The notes under the pieces: generated by a model
Seen by the model: only the letters and a program-made list of their open reading frames with translations
The model's database searches: none
What the model was told of the DNA's origin: nothing
Part shown: piece after piece, positions 36,202 through 44,680 of the stretch
Position numbering within the stretch: the stretch's first letter is position 1
How the letters are laid out: each line of letters begins with the position of its first letter
Program-made: the position numbers and the translations under genes
Assembly: GCF_008275125.1 (NCBI RefSeq)
Contig: NZ_CP043473.1
Coordinates: 2,666,001-2,730,000, forward strand
From: Chromobacterium paludis
GTDB taxonomy: Bacteria > Pseudomonadota > Gammaproteobacteria > Burkholderiales > Chromobacteriaceae
DNA length: 64,000 nt
Direction of reading: 5' to 3'

Positions 36202-36429
36202 TTAGTGCTGATCGGTGTACGGCAGGAAGGCCAGGAAGCGAGCACGCTTGATAGCGGTGGTCAGCTGACGCTGGTAGCGGGCCTTGGTGCCGGTGATGCG
36301 AGCCGGGATGATTTTGCCGTTTTCGGCGATGAAATCCTTCAGGAGATCAACGGACTTGTAGTCGATTTCCTTGATGCCTTCTGCCGTGAAGCGGCAGAAC
36401 TTCTTGCGCTTGAAGAGTTGACGAGCCAT
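36202..36429 (-). CDS. rpsR: 30S ribosomal protein S18
   Basis: A 75-residue small-subunit protein that pairs with S6 on the platform. The hallmark [32 protein letters not shown] and [30 protein letters not shown] are both present. It starts five bases after the priB stop. Confidence 0.98.
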   Translation of the reverse strand: MARQLFKRKKFCRFTAEGIKEIDYKSVDLLKDFIAENGKIIPARITGTKARYQRQLTTAIKRARFLAFLPYTDQH

Positions 36430-36434
36430 TTTGA

Positions 36435-36734
36435 CTAACCTTTTACAAATTCAACGTATTCTATATTCAGCACTAACCGAGGATTGCGCAGACTGCGCTG
36501 GGCCAGGAATCCGGTGACATTCATCGCTTTCCCAGCCAGCTTCCCGGCATGTTTCCGGGCGTCTTCTCCTATCCATACGGCCTGGATGTCGCAGGCCACA
36601 TCACGCTCGAAGCCCCCGGCGCTCTGCCGGGATTGATGCTTGAGCCACATTTCCAGCACCGGCAAGCCGGCGGGCGTGTATCTCAGCGCATCTTCGCGCT
36701 CAACCGTGACGGTCAGCAGCAGACGGTTCTGCAA
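36435..36734 (-). CDS. priB: Primosomal replication protein PriB
   Basis: A 99-residue OB-fold, single-strand-DNA-binding protein that helps PriA restart stalled replication forks. The pattern [24 protein letters not shown] and AWIGED-like segment, then [30 protein letters not shown], is typical. Its place between rpsF and rpsR is characteristic of beta- and gammaproteobacteria. A start slightly upstream or a non-ATG codon is possible. Confidence 0.9.
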   Translation of the reverse strand: MQNRLLLTVTVEREDALRYTPAGLPVLEMWLKHQSRQSAGGFERDVACDIQAVWIGEDARKHAGKLAGKAMNVTGFLAQRSLRNPRLVLNIEYVEFVKG

Positions 36735-36752
36735 GACCGTATTTCCCGCCGA

Positions 36753-37127
36753 TTAGGCGGAAGCTTCGGTCTCGGCGGCCGGCTGGGCGTCCAGCAGGTT
36801 TTTCGCCTTTTCGTCCTTCATCATCGGGGACGCGTCAACGATAGCGCGGTCCATCTTGATGGTCAGGTGACGCAGAACAGCGTCGTTGAACTTGAAGGCG
36901 TGCTCGATCTCGGCCAGGGTGTCCGCTTGGCATTCCACGTTCATCAGAACGTAGTGAGCCTTGTGCAGCTTCTGGATCGGGTAGGCCAGTTGGCGGCGGC
37001 CCCAGTCTTCCAGACGGTGGATCTTGCCTTCAGCGGCCAGAACCATGCCCTTGTAGCGCTCGATCATGGCCGGAACCTGTTCGGACTGGTCCGGGTGCAC
37101 GATGAACACGATTTCGTAGTGGCGCAT
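36753..37127 (-). CDS. rpsF: 30S ribosomal protein S6
   Basis: A 124-residue protein that forms a dimer with S18. The core [55 protein letters not shown] and [10 protein letters not shown] is intact. The C-terminus is acidic and Ala-rich, as in other S6 proteins. It is the first gene of the operon, with a promoter at 37197. Confidence 0.98.
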   Translation of the reverse strand: MRHYEIVFIVHPDQSEQVPAMIERYKGMVLAAEGKIHRLEDWGRRQLAYPIQKLHKAHYVLMNVECQADTLAEIEHAFKFNDAVLRHLTIKMDRAIVDASPMMKDEKAKNLLDAQPAAETEASA

Positions 37128-37196
37128 GTGAACTCCTTTTGGCTATTCATAGCCTTCCGCCATGCGATTGCGAAAGGCAAGGTAGTAAACCGCAGC

Positions 37197-37225
37197 ATTC
37201 TACGCACTTTGCCGCGGCCAGGCAA
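37197..37225 (-). promoter_or_regulatory. Sigma-70 promoter of the rpsF operon
   Basis: On the minus strand TTGCCT and TAGAAT are spaced by 17 bases, with the -10 box 70 bases before the rpsF start. The spacing and the near-consensus -10 box support a strong housekeeping promoter. Confidence 0.68.
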
Positions 37226-37283
37226 ACTTTGGGGCGTTATTTTTTCGATGCTTAGCGCCAGGCAGCGGCTGGGCGCGGCGGAT

Positions 37284-37580
37284 TTACAACTTTTTATCGC
37301 GCTTGATATCCACCACCACGCCATCGCGCAAGGTGACGATGGTGGTGTAAGGGATGCTATCGCTGGCCAGCCAGCTCAATTGGCGCAGGGTGGAGATGGC
37401 CGCCACGCCGCTGGCGAAACGTCCCTGCCGGCTGTCGCTGCTGTAATCCGGCACGCCGGCCTTGGACACCAGCTCGGCCTCCAGCATGCCCTTGTGCAGA
37501 CGGATATAGGTTTCAAACGGGATGGGCGCGGCCTGGGCGGCGCTGGCCAACAGGCAGGCCACGCACAAAAGTTTTTTCAT
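37284..37580 (-). CDS. Small secreted protein at the end of the copper operon
   Basis: A 98-residue protein with a signal peptide (MKKLLCVACLLASAAQA) and the segment IRLHKGMLEAELVSKAGVPDYSSDS, reminiscent of the GM-x-EAEV-AG-PD motif in BamE/SmpA-like or DUF2845-like periplasmic proteins. It ends in YTTIVTLRDGVVVDIKRDKK. It begins 11 bases after csoR on the same strand, so it may share copper regulation. A role is not assigned. Confidence 0.72.
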   Translation of the reverse strand: MKKLLCVACLLASAAQAAPIPFETYIRLHKGMLEAELVSKAGVPDYSSDSRQGRFASGVAAISTLRQLSWLASDSIPYTTIVTLRDGVVVDIKRDKKL

Positions 37581-37591
37581 GTTTGCTTTCT

Positions 37592-37918
37592 TCACCGTAT
37601 TTTTTTCACCACATCGATCAGCTCGGTCACCATGCCGGTGGCGTCGCCCTGCTGCATGGCATGCGCCACGCAGCCCTTCATATGGTTTTCCAGCAGCTGC
37701 AGCGCCACCGCGTCCAGCGCGGACTTCGCCGCTGCCACCTGGGTCAGCACGTCCACGCAATAACGGTCGGATTCGACCATGCCGCTGATGCCTCTGACCT
37801 GCCCCTCTATCCGCGCCAGCCGTTTCAGCAGCGCGGCCTTGCCCGGCTGCACCACCGTGCGCGCGGCAGCGGCCGGTTCATGGCAACAATCGTCGTGGGA
37901 GGGGTTACGCTCGCTCAT
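37592..37918 (-). CDS. csoR: CsoR-family copper-sensing repressor
   Basis: A 108-residue helical repressor of the CsoR/RcnR/FrmR family. The metal site Cys-His-Cys of copper sensors is present: Cys in SDRYCVDVLTQVAAAKSAL, then His and Cys in LENHMKGCVAHAM. The N-terminus has an extra His/Cys cluster (DDCCHEP). It lies directly downstream of a multicopper oxidase gene, and a CsoR-type operator precedes that gene. Copper binding should release the repressor. Confidence 0.88.
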   Translation of the reverse strand: MSERNPSHDDCCHEPAAAARTVVQPGKAALLKRLARIEGQVRGISGMVESDRYCVDVLTQVAAAKSALDAVALQLLENHMKGCVAHAMQQGDATGMVTELIDVVKKIR

Positions 37919-37964
37919 GCTCTGTCCTTTTCGCCGAAGCCGGCATTATCGCCGATTCCGCGCG

Positions 37965-39443
37965 CTAGGCGCGCGCATCCAGCACCCCCATCATGCCGGC
38001 GTCCTCATGCTCCAGAATGTGGCAGTGGAACATGCGCGGACCGGGGAAGTCCTGGCGGAAACGCAGCCTGACCTTCTGCTCCGGCGGCACGTTCACCGTG
38101 TCGCGCCAGGCCAGGAAGGGCTCTTTCTTCCAGCCTTTGCCGTCGTGCCGCTCCGTCACCTGGAATTGGGTGCCATGCAGGTGGAAGGGATGGTCCATAT
38201 CGGCCTGGTTGTCGATCTCCCATTCTTCCACCTGGCCAACCTTGCCCACAAAATCCACCCGGTTCATGTCGAAAGTCTTGCCGTTGATCAGGAACATCGC
38301 CGCCGGATTGGCCATGTCCTCGCTGAATACCACGCTGCGGCGCACTGCCGGCTTGGGCAAAGGCCGGATCGCGCGCAGCCGCTTGGGCAAGGCCGCGGTG
38401 GCGACGGCCGGGCCGGCCTCGATGCCCAGCAAGGACAGCGCCGCGGTCTGTTCCGGCCCCATCATCTTGCCGCGCGCGTAAGGCAGGGCCAGCAAGCCCG
38501 CCGGCTGATTCGGCGCGAAACGGCCGGTCACCGCTAGCTCCGCCCGCGCGCCGGGCGGCAAGACAAGGGAGTCGATGCGGCGCGGCCGCTCTATCAAGCC
38601 GCCGTCGGTGCCCACCAGCCACACCTCATGAGCCGGCAATGCCAGCTTCAGCACGCGCGCGCTTGTGGCGTTCCAGACGCGCCAGCGCTGACGCTCGCCC
38701 ACGCCCAGGCTCAGGCGCGGCTGCCAGGCGCCGTTGACCAGGACAAACTGGCCTTCGCGGCCGTCCATGCGGTCCGCCTCGCTATTGGCGGCGATCTGCC
38801 CCTGCTCGTCCAGCTTCAGGTCGGACAAGACCAGCCAGCGTTCCGGCAGATGGGCCAGCGGATCGCGGCGGCTCCGCACCACGAACACGCCGGCCAGGCC
38901 GCGGTACACCTGCTCCGCGGTGTGGCCGTGCGGATGCGGGTGATACCAATAGCTGCCGGCGCTGTCCGGCGGCAGGGAGAAGCGATAGTCGCGGCCCTGC
39001 TTGGGCGGCACCGCATCGTGCGGGTTGCCGTCCTGGTCGGCCGGGATGGGCAGGCCGTGCCAGTGCACGGTAGTGGGCTGCGACAGGCGGTTGTCGAAGC
39101 GCAGGTCCAGCGCCTCGCCTTCGAACAGCTCGATGGCCGGCCCCGGCACGCTGTCGTTGTAAGCCCAAAAGGCCGTGGGCTTGCCGCCCGGCAACAGCGG
39201 CAGGTTCAAGGGCGCCACCGTCAAACAGCCGCGCAGCGCGCCGTCTTGCCTCTCCAGCGGCAGCCGCGCCAGCTCCGGCAGCTCGCCGCCATGCGGCATG
39301 CCCAGCGCCGTGGCGGCGGGCAGATCCGGCTGCGCGGCGGACGAGCCGTGCGCGTCATGAGACGCGTCGGCCCTCGCCGCGCGGACCAGCCAGGGCGACA
39401 AGGCCAGTGCGGCCCCCCATTGCATCAATCGACGACGTTGCAT
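37965..39443 (-). CDS. Multicopper oxidase (CueO/CopA-like)
   Basis: A 492-residue periplasmic oxidase. The N-terminus has a twin-arginine signal (RRRLMQWGAALALSPWLVRAARA), so it is exported folded by Tat. All four copper-binding clusters are seen: TTVHWHGLPIP, SYWYHPHPHGHTAEQ, DMDHPFHLHGTQFQ and FHCHILEHEDAGMM, the last with the type-1 Cys and axial Met. It probably oxidises Cu(I) to the less toxic Cu(II). The ATG at 39443 has a GGAG site; an ATG at 39455 lies nearly inside the operator. Confidence 0.93.
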   Translation of the reverse strand: MQRRRLMQWGAALALSPWLVRAARADASHDAHGSSAAQPDLPAATALGMPHGGELPELARLPLERQDGALRGCLTVAPLNLPLLPGGKPTAFWAYNDSVPGPAIELFEGEALDLRFDNRLSQPTTVHWHGLPIPADQDGNPHDAVPPKQGRDYRFSLPPDSAGSYWYHPHPHGHTAEQVYRGLAGVFVVRSRRDPLAHLPERWLVLSDLKLDEQGQIAANSEADRMDGREGQFVLVNGAWQPRLSLGVGERQRWRVWNATSARVLKLALPAHEVWLVGTDGGLIERPRRIDSLVLPPGARAELAVTGRFAPNQPAGLLALPYARGKMMGPEQTAALSLLGIEAGPAVATAALPKRLRAIRPLPKPAVRRSVVFSEDMANPAAMFLINGKTFDMNRVDFVGKVGQVEEWEIDNQADMDHPFHLHGTQFQVTERHDGKGWKKEPFLAWRDTVNVPPEQKVRLRFRQDFPGPRMFHCHILEHEDAGMMGVLDARA

Positions 39444-39459
39444 CGCGCGCTCCATTCAG

Positions 39460-39476
39460 ATACCCCACATAGGTAT
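39460..39476. promoter_or_regulatory. CsoR-type operator before the multicopper oxidase gene
   Basis: The 17-base element ATACCCCACATAGGTAT has ATACC/GGTAT arms around a C-rich centre and the same length and layout as known CsoR operators such as ATACCCCCCTAGGGTAT. It overlaps a TATACC -10-like sequence on the minus strand, the expected place for repression. Confidence 0.75.
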
Positions 39477-39529
39477 AGTGAACGTAGAGCGGGCCTAACG
39501 CCAACAGTTCCCGTCGCGCGCGGACAAAA

Positions 39530-39562
39530 AAAAACGGCAAGCCCATGGGCTTGCCGTTTTTC
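39530..39562. terminator. Bidirectional terminator between suhB and the copper operon
   Basis: AAAAACGGCAAGCCC/GGGCTTGCCGTTTTT forms a 14-pair stem with T-runs on both strands. On the minus strand it lies just after the suhB stop. Confidence 0.9.
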
Positions 39563-39575
39563 TGGCGGAATTCGC

Positions 39576-40364
39576 TTATTTCACGTGCGGGCTCAGCAAG
39601 GCCAACAGCTGGGCCAGCACCTTGGGGTTGCCGGCGACGATGTCGCCGGACTCCAGCCAGCCCTGTTCGCCGGTGAAGTCGGTGACGATGCCGCCCGCCT
39701 CCTGCACGATCAGGCTGCCGGCCGCGATGTCCCACGGCTTCAGGTTCAGCTCGAAGAAGCCTTCGGTGCGGCCGCAGGCGACATTGCACAGGTCCAGCGA
39801 GGCCGCGCCCTCGCGGCGCACGCCGGCGGTCTTGCCGATCACATCCTTCAGCATGCCCAGGTATTGGTCAATGTAGCTCTGGTCGGAGACCGGGAAACCG
39901 GTGCCGATCACGCACTCGTTCATCATGAAGCGCTTGGACACGCGGATGCGGCGGTCGTTGAGGAAAGCGCCCACGCCGCGCGAAGCGGTGAACAGATCGT
40001 TGCGGTTGGGGTCGTAGACCACCGCCTGCTGGATCTGGCCCTTGTGCGCCATGGCGATGGAGATGCCGTATTGCGGATGGCCGTGCAGGAAGTTGGTGGT
40101 GCCGTCGATCGGGTCGATGATCCATTCGTATTCGGAGGAGCCCACGCCTTTGGCGCCGGACTCTTCTGCTAGAATCGCGTGCTTCGGATAAGCCTCGAGA
40201 ATGGTGTTGATGATCGCTTCCTCGGCGGCGCGATCCACCTCGGTCACAAAGTCATTGTGCTTTTTCTTCTCTACGCGAATGGTATCGAGGTTAAGCGACG
40301 CGCGCTGGATAACACTGCCTGCGCGGCGAGCGGCTTTAACCGCGACATTGAGCATCGGATGCAT
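39576..40364 (-). CDS. suhB: Inositol-1-monophosphatase SuhB
   Basis: A 262-residue Mg-dependent phosphatase that also acts in rRNA antitermination in other bacteria. Motifs are EESG (metal site), EWIIDPIDGTTNFLHGHPQ with the catalytic DPIDGT, and the C-terminal WDIAAGSLIVQEAGGIVTDF. Length normal. It is divergent from trmJ. Confidence 0.95.
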   Translation of the reverse strand: MHPMLNVAVKAARRAGSVIQRASLNLDTIRVEKKKHNDFVTEVDRAAEEAIINTILEAYPKHAILAEESGAKGVGSSEYEWIIDPIDGTTNFLHGHPQYGISIAMAHKGQIQQAVVYDPNRNDLFTASRGVGAFLNDRRIRVSKRFMMNECVIGTGFPVSDQSYIDQYLGMLKDVIGKTAGVRREGAASLDLCNVACGRTEGFFELNLKPWDIAAGSLIVQEAGGIVTDFTGEQGWLESGDIVAGNPKVLAQLLALLSPHVK

Positions 40365-40510
40365 TGACGGCCTCTACACTTGAACGATGAGCGGATGTCC
40401 GTCTGATGACGCGACACCCGCTGGTAACAATCTGGGTTAAGGAACAAAAAAACCCGACGCCTGGGCGCGGGCTTTTGGTATATGCCCGCTATTTTAATGT
40501 GAAAACGCCA

Positions 40511-41272
40511 ATGAATAAACCCCAAGTACCTGATTTTCTGCAAAACATCCGCGTGGTGCTGGCCCGCCCCAACCATCCGGGCAATATCGGCTCCGCCGCC
40601 CGCGCCATGAAAACCATGGGTTTGAGCCGGCTCTACCTGGTGGAGCCCAAGGTGTTTCCCAGCGACGAAGCCAATACGCTGGCTTCGGGCGCGGTGGACC
40701 TGCTGGAGCGCGCCGTCGTGGTCGGTTCGCTGCGGGAAGCCTTGTCCGACGTCACCGTGGCCTGCGCGCTGACCAGCCGCCGCCGCGAGCTGACCACCCC
40801 GCTGTCCACCCCGCGCCAAACCACGCCGGAGCTGATCGCGCGCGCGCGCGAAGGCGAGCAGGTGGCCCTGGTGTTCGGCAACGAAACTTTCGGCTTGTCG
40901 ATCGAGGAAGTGGAGCAGTGCAACCGCCTGGTGACCATCCCCGGCAATCCGGACTACTTCTCGCTGAACCTGGCGATGGCGGTGCAGGTGATGACTTACG
41001 AACTGTTCAGCCACACCGAGGTGGACGTGGAATATCTGCGCGCCGAGGGCGAGGCCGCGACGCAGAGCGAGGTGGACGGCATGTGCGGCCATCTGGAGCA
41101 GGCGATGGACGAGATAGGCTACTTCCAGCGCCGCAACAGCGAGCGGCTGATGCGCCGCATGCGGACCATGTTCCACCGCGCCGGCATGCTGCGCGAGGAG
41201 ATCGACATCCTGCGCGGCTTCTACAAGCAAGTGCAGCGCGCGGCCGGCAAAGCCTCCGGCGATGCGGACTGA
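40511..41272 (+). CDS. trmJ: tRNA (cytidine/uridine-2'-O-)-methyltransferase TrmJ
   Basis: A 253-residue SPOUT methyltransferase that modifies nucleotide 32 of several tRNAs. Motif 1 is VVLARPNHPGNIGSAARAMKTMG, motif 2 is VALVFGNETFGLS and motif 3 is IPGNPDYFSLNLAMAVQVMTYEL. The C-terminal helical domain ends in REEIDILRGFYKQVQ. The start at 40511 was chosen by family N-terminus. It overlaps the DUF1853 gene by 11 bases. Confidence 0.93.
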   Translation: MNKPQVPDFLQNIRVVLARPNHPGNIGSAARAMKTMGLSRLYLVEPKVFPSDEANTLASGAVDLLERAVVVGSLREALSDVTVACALTSRRRELTTPLSTPRQTTPELIARAREGEQVALVFGNETFGLSIEEVEQCNRLVTIPGNPDYFSLNLAMAVQVMTYELFSHTEVDVEYLRAEGEAATQSEVDGMCGHLEQAMDEIGYFQRRNSERLMRRMRTMFHRAGMLREEIDILRGFYKQVQRAAGKASGDAD

Positions 41273-42179
41273 GCCAGGCTGCGACCTGCCTTACGCGCAT
41301 CCCGCGGTGCGCGATCTGGCCTTTTTGCTGACCTCTCCCCCGCCCTGGCTGTGCGGCGCGGACATGCCGCCCGAGCGCCTGCTGGGCGCGGACGGCGCAA
41401 ATCTGCTGGCCGAACTGGACCGCGCGCCGGCGGCGCTGGAAGCCTGGCTCGCCGGGGCGCCGGCCGTCCGCCTTGGAAAATATGCGGAACGATTATTCTC
41501 ATTTTGGTTTCGCCATGCATCGCATATCGAACTGGCTTTTGAAAACCTGAAAGTCATCAATGCGGCGCGGCGCACGGTGGGAGAGTTCGATTTTCTGCTG
41601 CGCCTGGACGGCGAACCCTGGCATCTGGAAACCGCCAGCAAGTTTTATCTGCAAGTTGGCGACTCGCCCGATGAGCTGATCGGCCCTGGTATCAATGACG
41701 CCTGGCGGTTAAAAGAGACCAAAAATACAACACAGCTGCTTTTATCGCGCCATCCCAACGCTCGGGCCGTCCTGCCGCCGGGCTTCGAGAACTGCCGCGC
41801 CGCCGCCCGCCTCTGCGGCTGGTTCTTCTATCCCGCAGGCGCCGCCCCTGCGGCCCTTCTCGCGCCCGGCCAGCTCCATGGCTGGCACGCGCCGCGGCTG
41901 GATGCCTGGCCCAGACGGCACGAAAATTCGCGCTGGGCCTGGCTGCCCCGATTGCGCTGGCTGGCGCCGGCCCGCTTGGCAGAGGCGGAGACGCAGGAAG
42001 AACACGCCTTGCGCGACAGCTTGTCCGCCGCCGCCGCGCCGCAGCTGGTGGCGGAACTGCAGCCTGGCGCGGACGGCGTCTGGCGCGAAGCGGCGCGCGG
42101 CTTCGTCACCCCGCCCGGCTGGCCGGACCCCGGCCGCCTGGCCGCGCTGCGGCAGCGCATCGCCGCCGCGCAGGCATGA
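41262..42179 (+). CDS. DUF1853 family protein
   Basis: A 305-residue soluble protein. The pattern RLGKYAERLFSFWFRH, ELAFENLKVINAARRTVGEFDFLLRL and WHLETASKFYLQVGD is typical of DUF1853. The FDFLLRL...HLETASKFYL block looks like a PD-(D/E)xK nuclease-type core (Asp, Glu, Lys), a fold-level guess only. It is coupled to trmJ by overlap. Confidence 0.82.
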   Translation: MRTEPGCDLPYAHPAVRDLAFLLTSPPPWLCGADMPPERLLGADGANLLAELDRAPAALEAWLAGAPAVRLGKYAERLFSFWFRHASHIELAFENLKVINAARRTVGEFDFLLRLDGEPWHLETASKFYLQVGDSPDELIGPGINDAWRLKETKNTTQLLLSRHPNARAVLPPGFENCRAAARLCGWFFYPAGAAPAALLAPGQLHGWHAPRLDAWPRRHENSRWAWLPRLRWLAPARLAEAETQEEHALRDSLSAAAAPQLVAELQPGADGVWREAARGFVTPPGWPDPGRLAALRQRIAAAQA

Positions 42180-42204
42180 AAAAAGGCAGGCCATGGCCTG
42201 CCTT
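42178..42204 (-). terminator. Terminator of fnr
   Basis: The perfect 22-base palindrome AAGGCAGGCC-ATGGCCTGCCTT lies next to an A-run on the plus strand, which is a U-run in minus-strand RNA, 24 bases after the fnr stop. The hairpin may also end trmJ-DUF1853 transcripts. Confidence 0.8.
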
Positions 42205-42227
42205 CCTCACTTCTCAACCCACCCCGC

Positions 42228-42974
42228 TTAGTGCCCGTTGGCGTGGGCGCAGCCGGAAATCAAGGCTTTCAGATCGTCCAGTTGCACCAGCTGGATGTGC
42301 TTGTGATCGACGGTGATCCAGCCTTGTTGCTGGAACTTGGACAGCGTGCGGCTGACCGTTTCCAGCTTCAGGCCCAGGAAGCTGCCGATTTCCTCGCGGC
42401 TCATGCGCAGGATGAAGTCGTTGGCGGCGAAGCCGCGGCTGGACAGGCGGCCGGACAGGTTCAGCAGGAAGGCGGCGATGCGCTCCTCCGCCTTCATATT
42501 GCCCAGCAGCAGCATGACGTTTTGGTCGCGCACGATCTCGCGGCTCATCAGCCGGTAGAAGTGGTGCTGCAGGCTGGGGATGTCGCGGCTCAGCGTTTCC
42601 ATGCGGTTGAACGGCAGTTCGCACACTTCGCTGTCCTCCAGCGCGATGGCGTCGCAGCTGTGGTTGCCGGTGGAAATGCCGTCCAGGCCCATCAGCTCGC
42701 CGGACATCTGGAAGCCGGTCACTTGCTCGCGGCCGTCCTGGCTGGCGACACAGGTCTTGAAGAAGCCGGTGCGCACGGCGAACAAGGACTTGAAAGACTC
42801 GCCGCTGTGGAACAGGTACTCGCCGCGTTTCAGGCGTCGGCTCTGCCGGATCACGGTGTCGAGCTGGCTCATCTCCTCGCGGTTCAGTCCGACAGGCAAG
42901 CACAGCTCGCGCAGACTGCAGCTGGAGCAGGAGACTTTCAAAGAATGCAGGGGTGTGTGGTTGTGTTCAGACAT
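42228..42974 (-). CDS. fnr: Oxygen-sensing regulator FNR
   Basis: A 248-residue Crp-family regulator whose [4Fe-4S] cluster is lost in oxygen. The N-terminal ligands are in VSCSSCSLRELCLP (C-x2-C-x5-C) and the fourth Cys lies in SEVCELPFNRM. The DNA-reading helix is GLKLETVSRTLSKF, with the E-xx-SR contact set of FNR. The start at 42974 (MSEHNHTPLH) was chosen; one ATG 15 bases upstream is possible. A TTGAC-N4-GTCAA site between fnr and hemN points to autoregulation. Confidence 0.95.
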   Translation of the reverse strand: MSEHNHTPLHSLKVSCSSCSLRELCLPVGLNREEMSQLDTVIRQSRRLKRGEYLFHSGESFKSLFAVRTGFFKTCVASQDGREQVTGFQMSGELMGLDGISTGNHSCDAIALEDSEVCELPFNRMETLSRDIPSLQHHFYRLMSREIVRDQNVMLLLGNMKAEERIAAFLLNLSGRLSSRGFAANDFILRMSREEIGSFLGLKLETVSRTLSKFQQQGWITVDHKHIQLVQLDDLKALISGCAHANGH

Positions 42975-43000
42975 GCTATTTGGCTGCAAGCTCGTAAAGG

Positions 43001-43014
43001 TTGACCATAGTCAA
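43001..43014. promoter_or_regulatory. FNR box between fnr and hemN
   Basis: TTGACCATAGTCAA is a perfect dyad, TTGAC-N4-GTCAA, matching the FNR consensus TTGAT-N4-ATCAA with one symmetrical substitution per arm. It is centred 33 bases from the fnr start and 73 bases from the hemN start, so it can repress fnr and activate hemN. Confidence 0.8.
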
Positions 43015-43079
43015 TGCCGACAATGGGGGATTTCCGCAAATTTACCAGTACACCGGAAGTTTTTCCATCTGAATGAGAC

Positions 43080-44486
43080 ATGAAAACCACCCATCCCTTC
43101 TCACCCGCCCATTTTGAGTTCGATCGCGAGCTGATCGAACGCCTGGATGGATCTGGACCGCGGTATACATCGTACCCGACCGCAGATCGCTTCACATCAA
43201 ATTTCTCTGATGATGACTATCTGCTGCGCCTGCAACAACGCCGCATCGGCGCCAACCGCAAGCCTTTATCGGTTTACGTGCATATACCATTTTGCAACAC
43301 CGTCTGCTTCTACTGCGCCTGCAACAAGATCATCACCAAGGACAAGAGCAAGGCGGACATCTATCTGGACCACCTGGAGAAGGAAATCCAGCTGGTGGCG
43401 GCGCAACTGGGCTGCCGCGAGAAGATCATCCAGCTGCATTTCGGCGGCGGCACGCCCACCTTCCTCTCCGATGCGCAGCTGGAACGATTGATGGCCATGC
43501 TGGCCGAGCACTTCGAGTTCATGCCCGACGGCGAATACTCGATCGAGATCGACCCGCGCAAGGTGTCGCGCGAAACCATGCTCAAGCTGGCCAAGTTCGG
43601 CTTCAACCGCATCAGCGTCGGCGTGCAGGACTTCGAGCCGGCGGTGCAAAAAGCCGTCAACCGCGTCCAGAGCGAGGAAGAAACCCGCGCCGTGATCGAG
43701 GCCGGGCGAGAGGCCGGCATCCAGTCGGTGAGCCTGGACCTGATCTACGGCCTGCCGCTGCAAACGCGCGAATCCATGCTGCGCACCTTGCAAAAGGCGC
43801 TGGAGCTGAACCCGGACCGGCTGGCGCTGTACAACTACGCCCACCTGCCCACGGTGTTCATGCCGCAGCGGCGCATCCACGAAGCGGACCTGCCCTCCGC
43901 CTCGGTCAAACTGGACATCCTGCAGGATGCGGTGAAGATGCTGACCGACGCCGGCTATGTGTTCATCGGCATGGACCACTTCGCCAAGCCCGACGACGAA
44001 CTGGCGGTGGCGCTGCGCCAGGGCCGGCTGCAACGCAACTTCCAGGGCTACTCCACGCATGCGGACTGCGACATGCTGGCCTTCGGCGTGTCCGCCATCA
44101 GCAAGGTGGGCTCCAGCTACTGCCAGAACGACAAGACGCTGGAGGGCTATTACGCGGCGCTGGACGCGGACAAGCTGCCCATCGTGCGCGGCATCACGCT
44201 GGACAACGACGACCTGTTGCGCCGCACCATCATCCAGGGCCTGATGTGCCGCTTCGCCTTGTCGGTGGAGGCGATAGAGGAAATCTTCGGCATCAACTTC
44301 GCTCAGTATTTCACCGAGGAAATGCCGCAGATCCGCGCCTTCCAACAGCAGGGCCTGCTGTCCTTCGACGGCGACTTCCTGATGGTGGAGCCCAAGGGGC
44401 GCTTCCTGATCCGCAACATCGCCATGTTGTTCGACCGCCATCTGCGCGAGCGCCAGACCCACGCCCGCTACTCCAAAACCATCTAA
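43080..44486 (+). CDS. hemN: Oxygen-independent coproporphyrinogen III oxidase HemN
   Basis: A 468-residue radical-SAM enzyme that decarboxylates coproporphyrinogen III to protoporphyrinogen IX without oxygen. The cluster motif is CNTVCFYCACNKI (C-x3-C-x2-C). LHFGGGTPTFLS, YSIEIDPRKVS and SVGVQDFEPAVQ are family blocks, and YNYAHLPTVFMPQRRI is typical of true HemN rather than HemW. FNR-dependent induction is expected from the upstream box. Confidence 0.97.
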   Translation: MKTTHPFSPAHFEFDRELIERLDGSGPRYTSYPTADRFTSNFSDDDYLLRLQQRRIGANRKPLSVYVHIPFCNTVCFYCACNKIITKDKSKADIYLDHLEKEIQLVAAQLGCREKIIQLHFGGGTPTFLSDAQLERLMAMLAEHFEFMPDGEYSIEIDPRKVSRETMLKLAKFGFNRISVGVQDFEPAVQKAVNRVQSEEETRAVIEAGREAGIQSVSLDLIYGLPLQTRESMLRTLQKALELNPDRLALYNYAHLPTVFMPQRRIHEADLPSASVKLDILQDAVKMLTDAGYVFIGMDHFAKPDDELAVALRQGRLQRNFQGYSTHADCDMLAFGVSAISKVGSSYCQNDKTLEGYYAALDADKLPIVRGITLDNDDLLRRTIIQGLMCRFALSVEAIEEIFGINFAQYFTEEMPQIRAFQQQGLLSFDGDFLMVEPKGRFLIRNIAMLFDRHLRERQTHARYSKTI

Positions 44487-44492
44487 ATCCCG

Positions 44493-44523
44493 CCGCCTCG
44501 CGCCCCCCGCGAGGCGGTCTTTC
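44493..44523 (+). terminator. Terminator after hemN
   Basis: CCGCCTCGC/GCGAGGCGG over a C-rich loop is followed by TCTTTCC, starting seven bases after the hemN stop. Confidence 0.8.
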
Positions 44524-44680
44524 CTCGCCTATCTCGCCCGCGATATCCGCCATTCGTGTAAATGGCTATGATTCCGTCTTGTAATAAGCAATTTCACTTA
44601 TACAGTTGAAGGGACGGAAGCGTTTCCCGTCCTGTCTTGCGCGGCCGCTTTGGCCGCAGCGATACGGTAGGAGTTTCGCC

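Noticed and set aside
40440..40480. A terminator between suhB and trmJ
   Set aside because: The A-run and CCCG/CGGG stem there are imperfect and the genes diverge, so no transcript needs to end at that point.
44520..44680. A flagellar sigma-28 promoter for the chemoreceptor
   Set aside because: TAAA occurs near 44558 but no GCCGATAA-like -10 follows at 15 bases.
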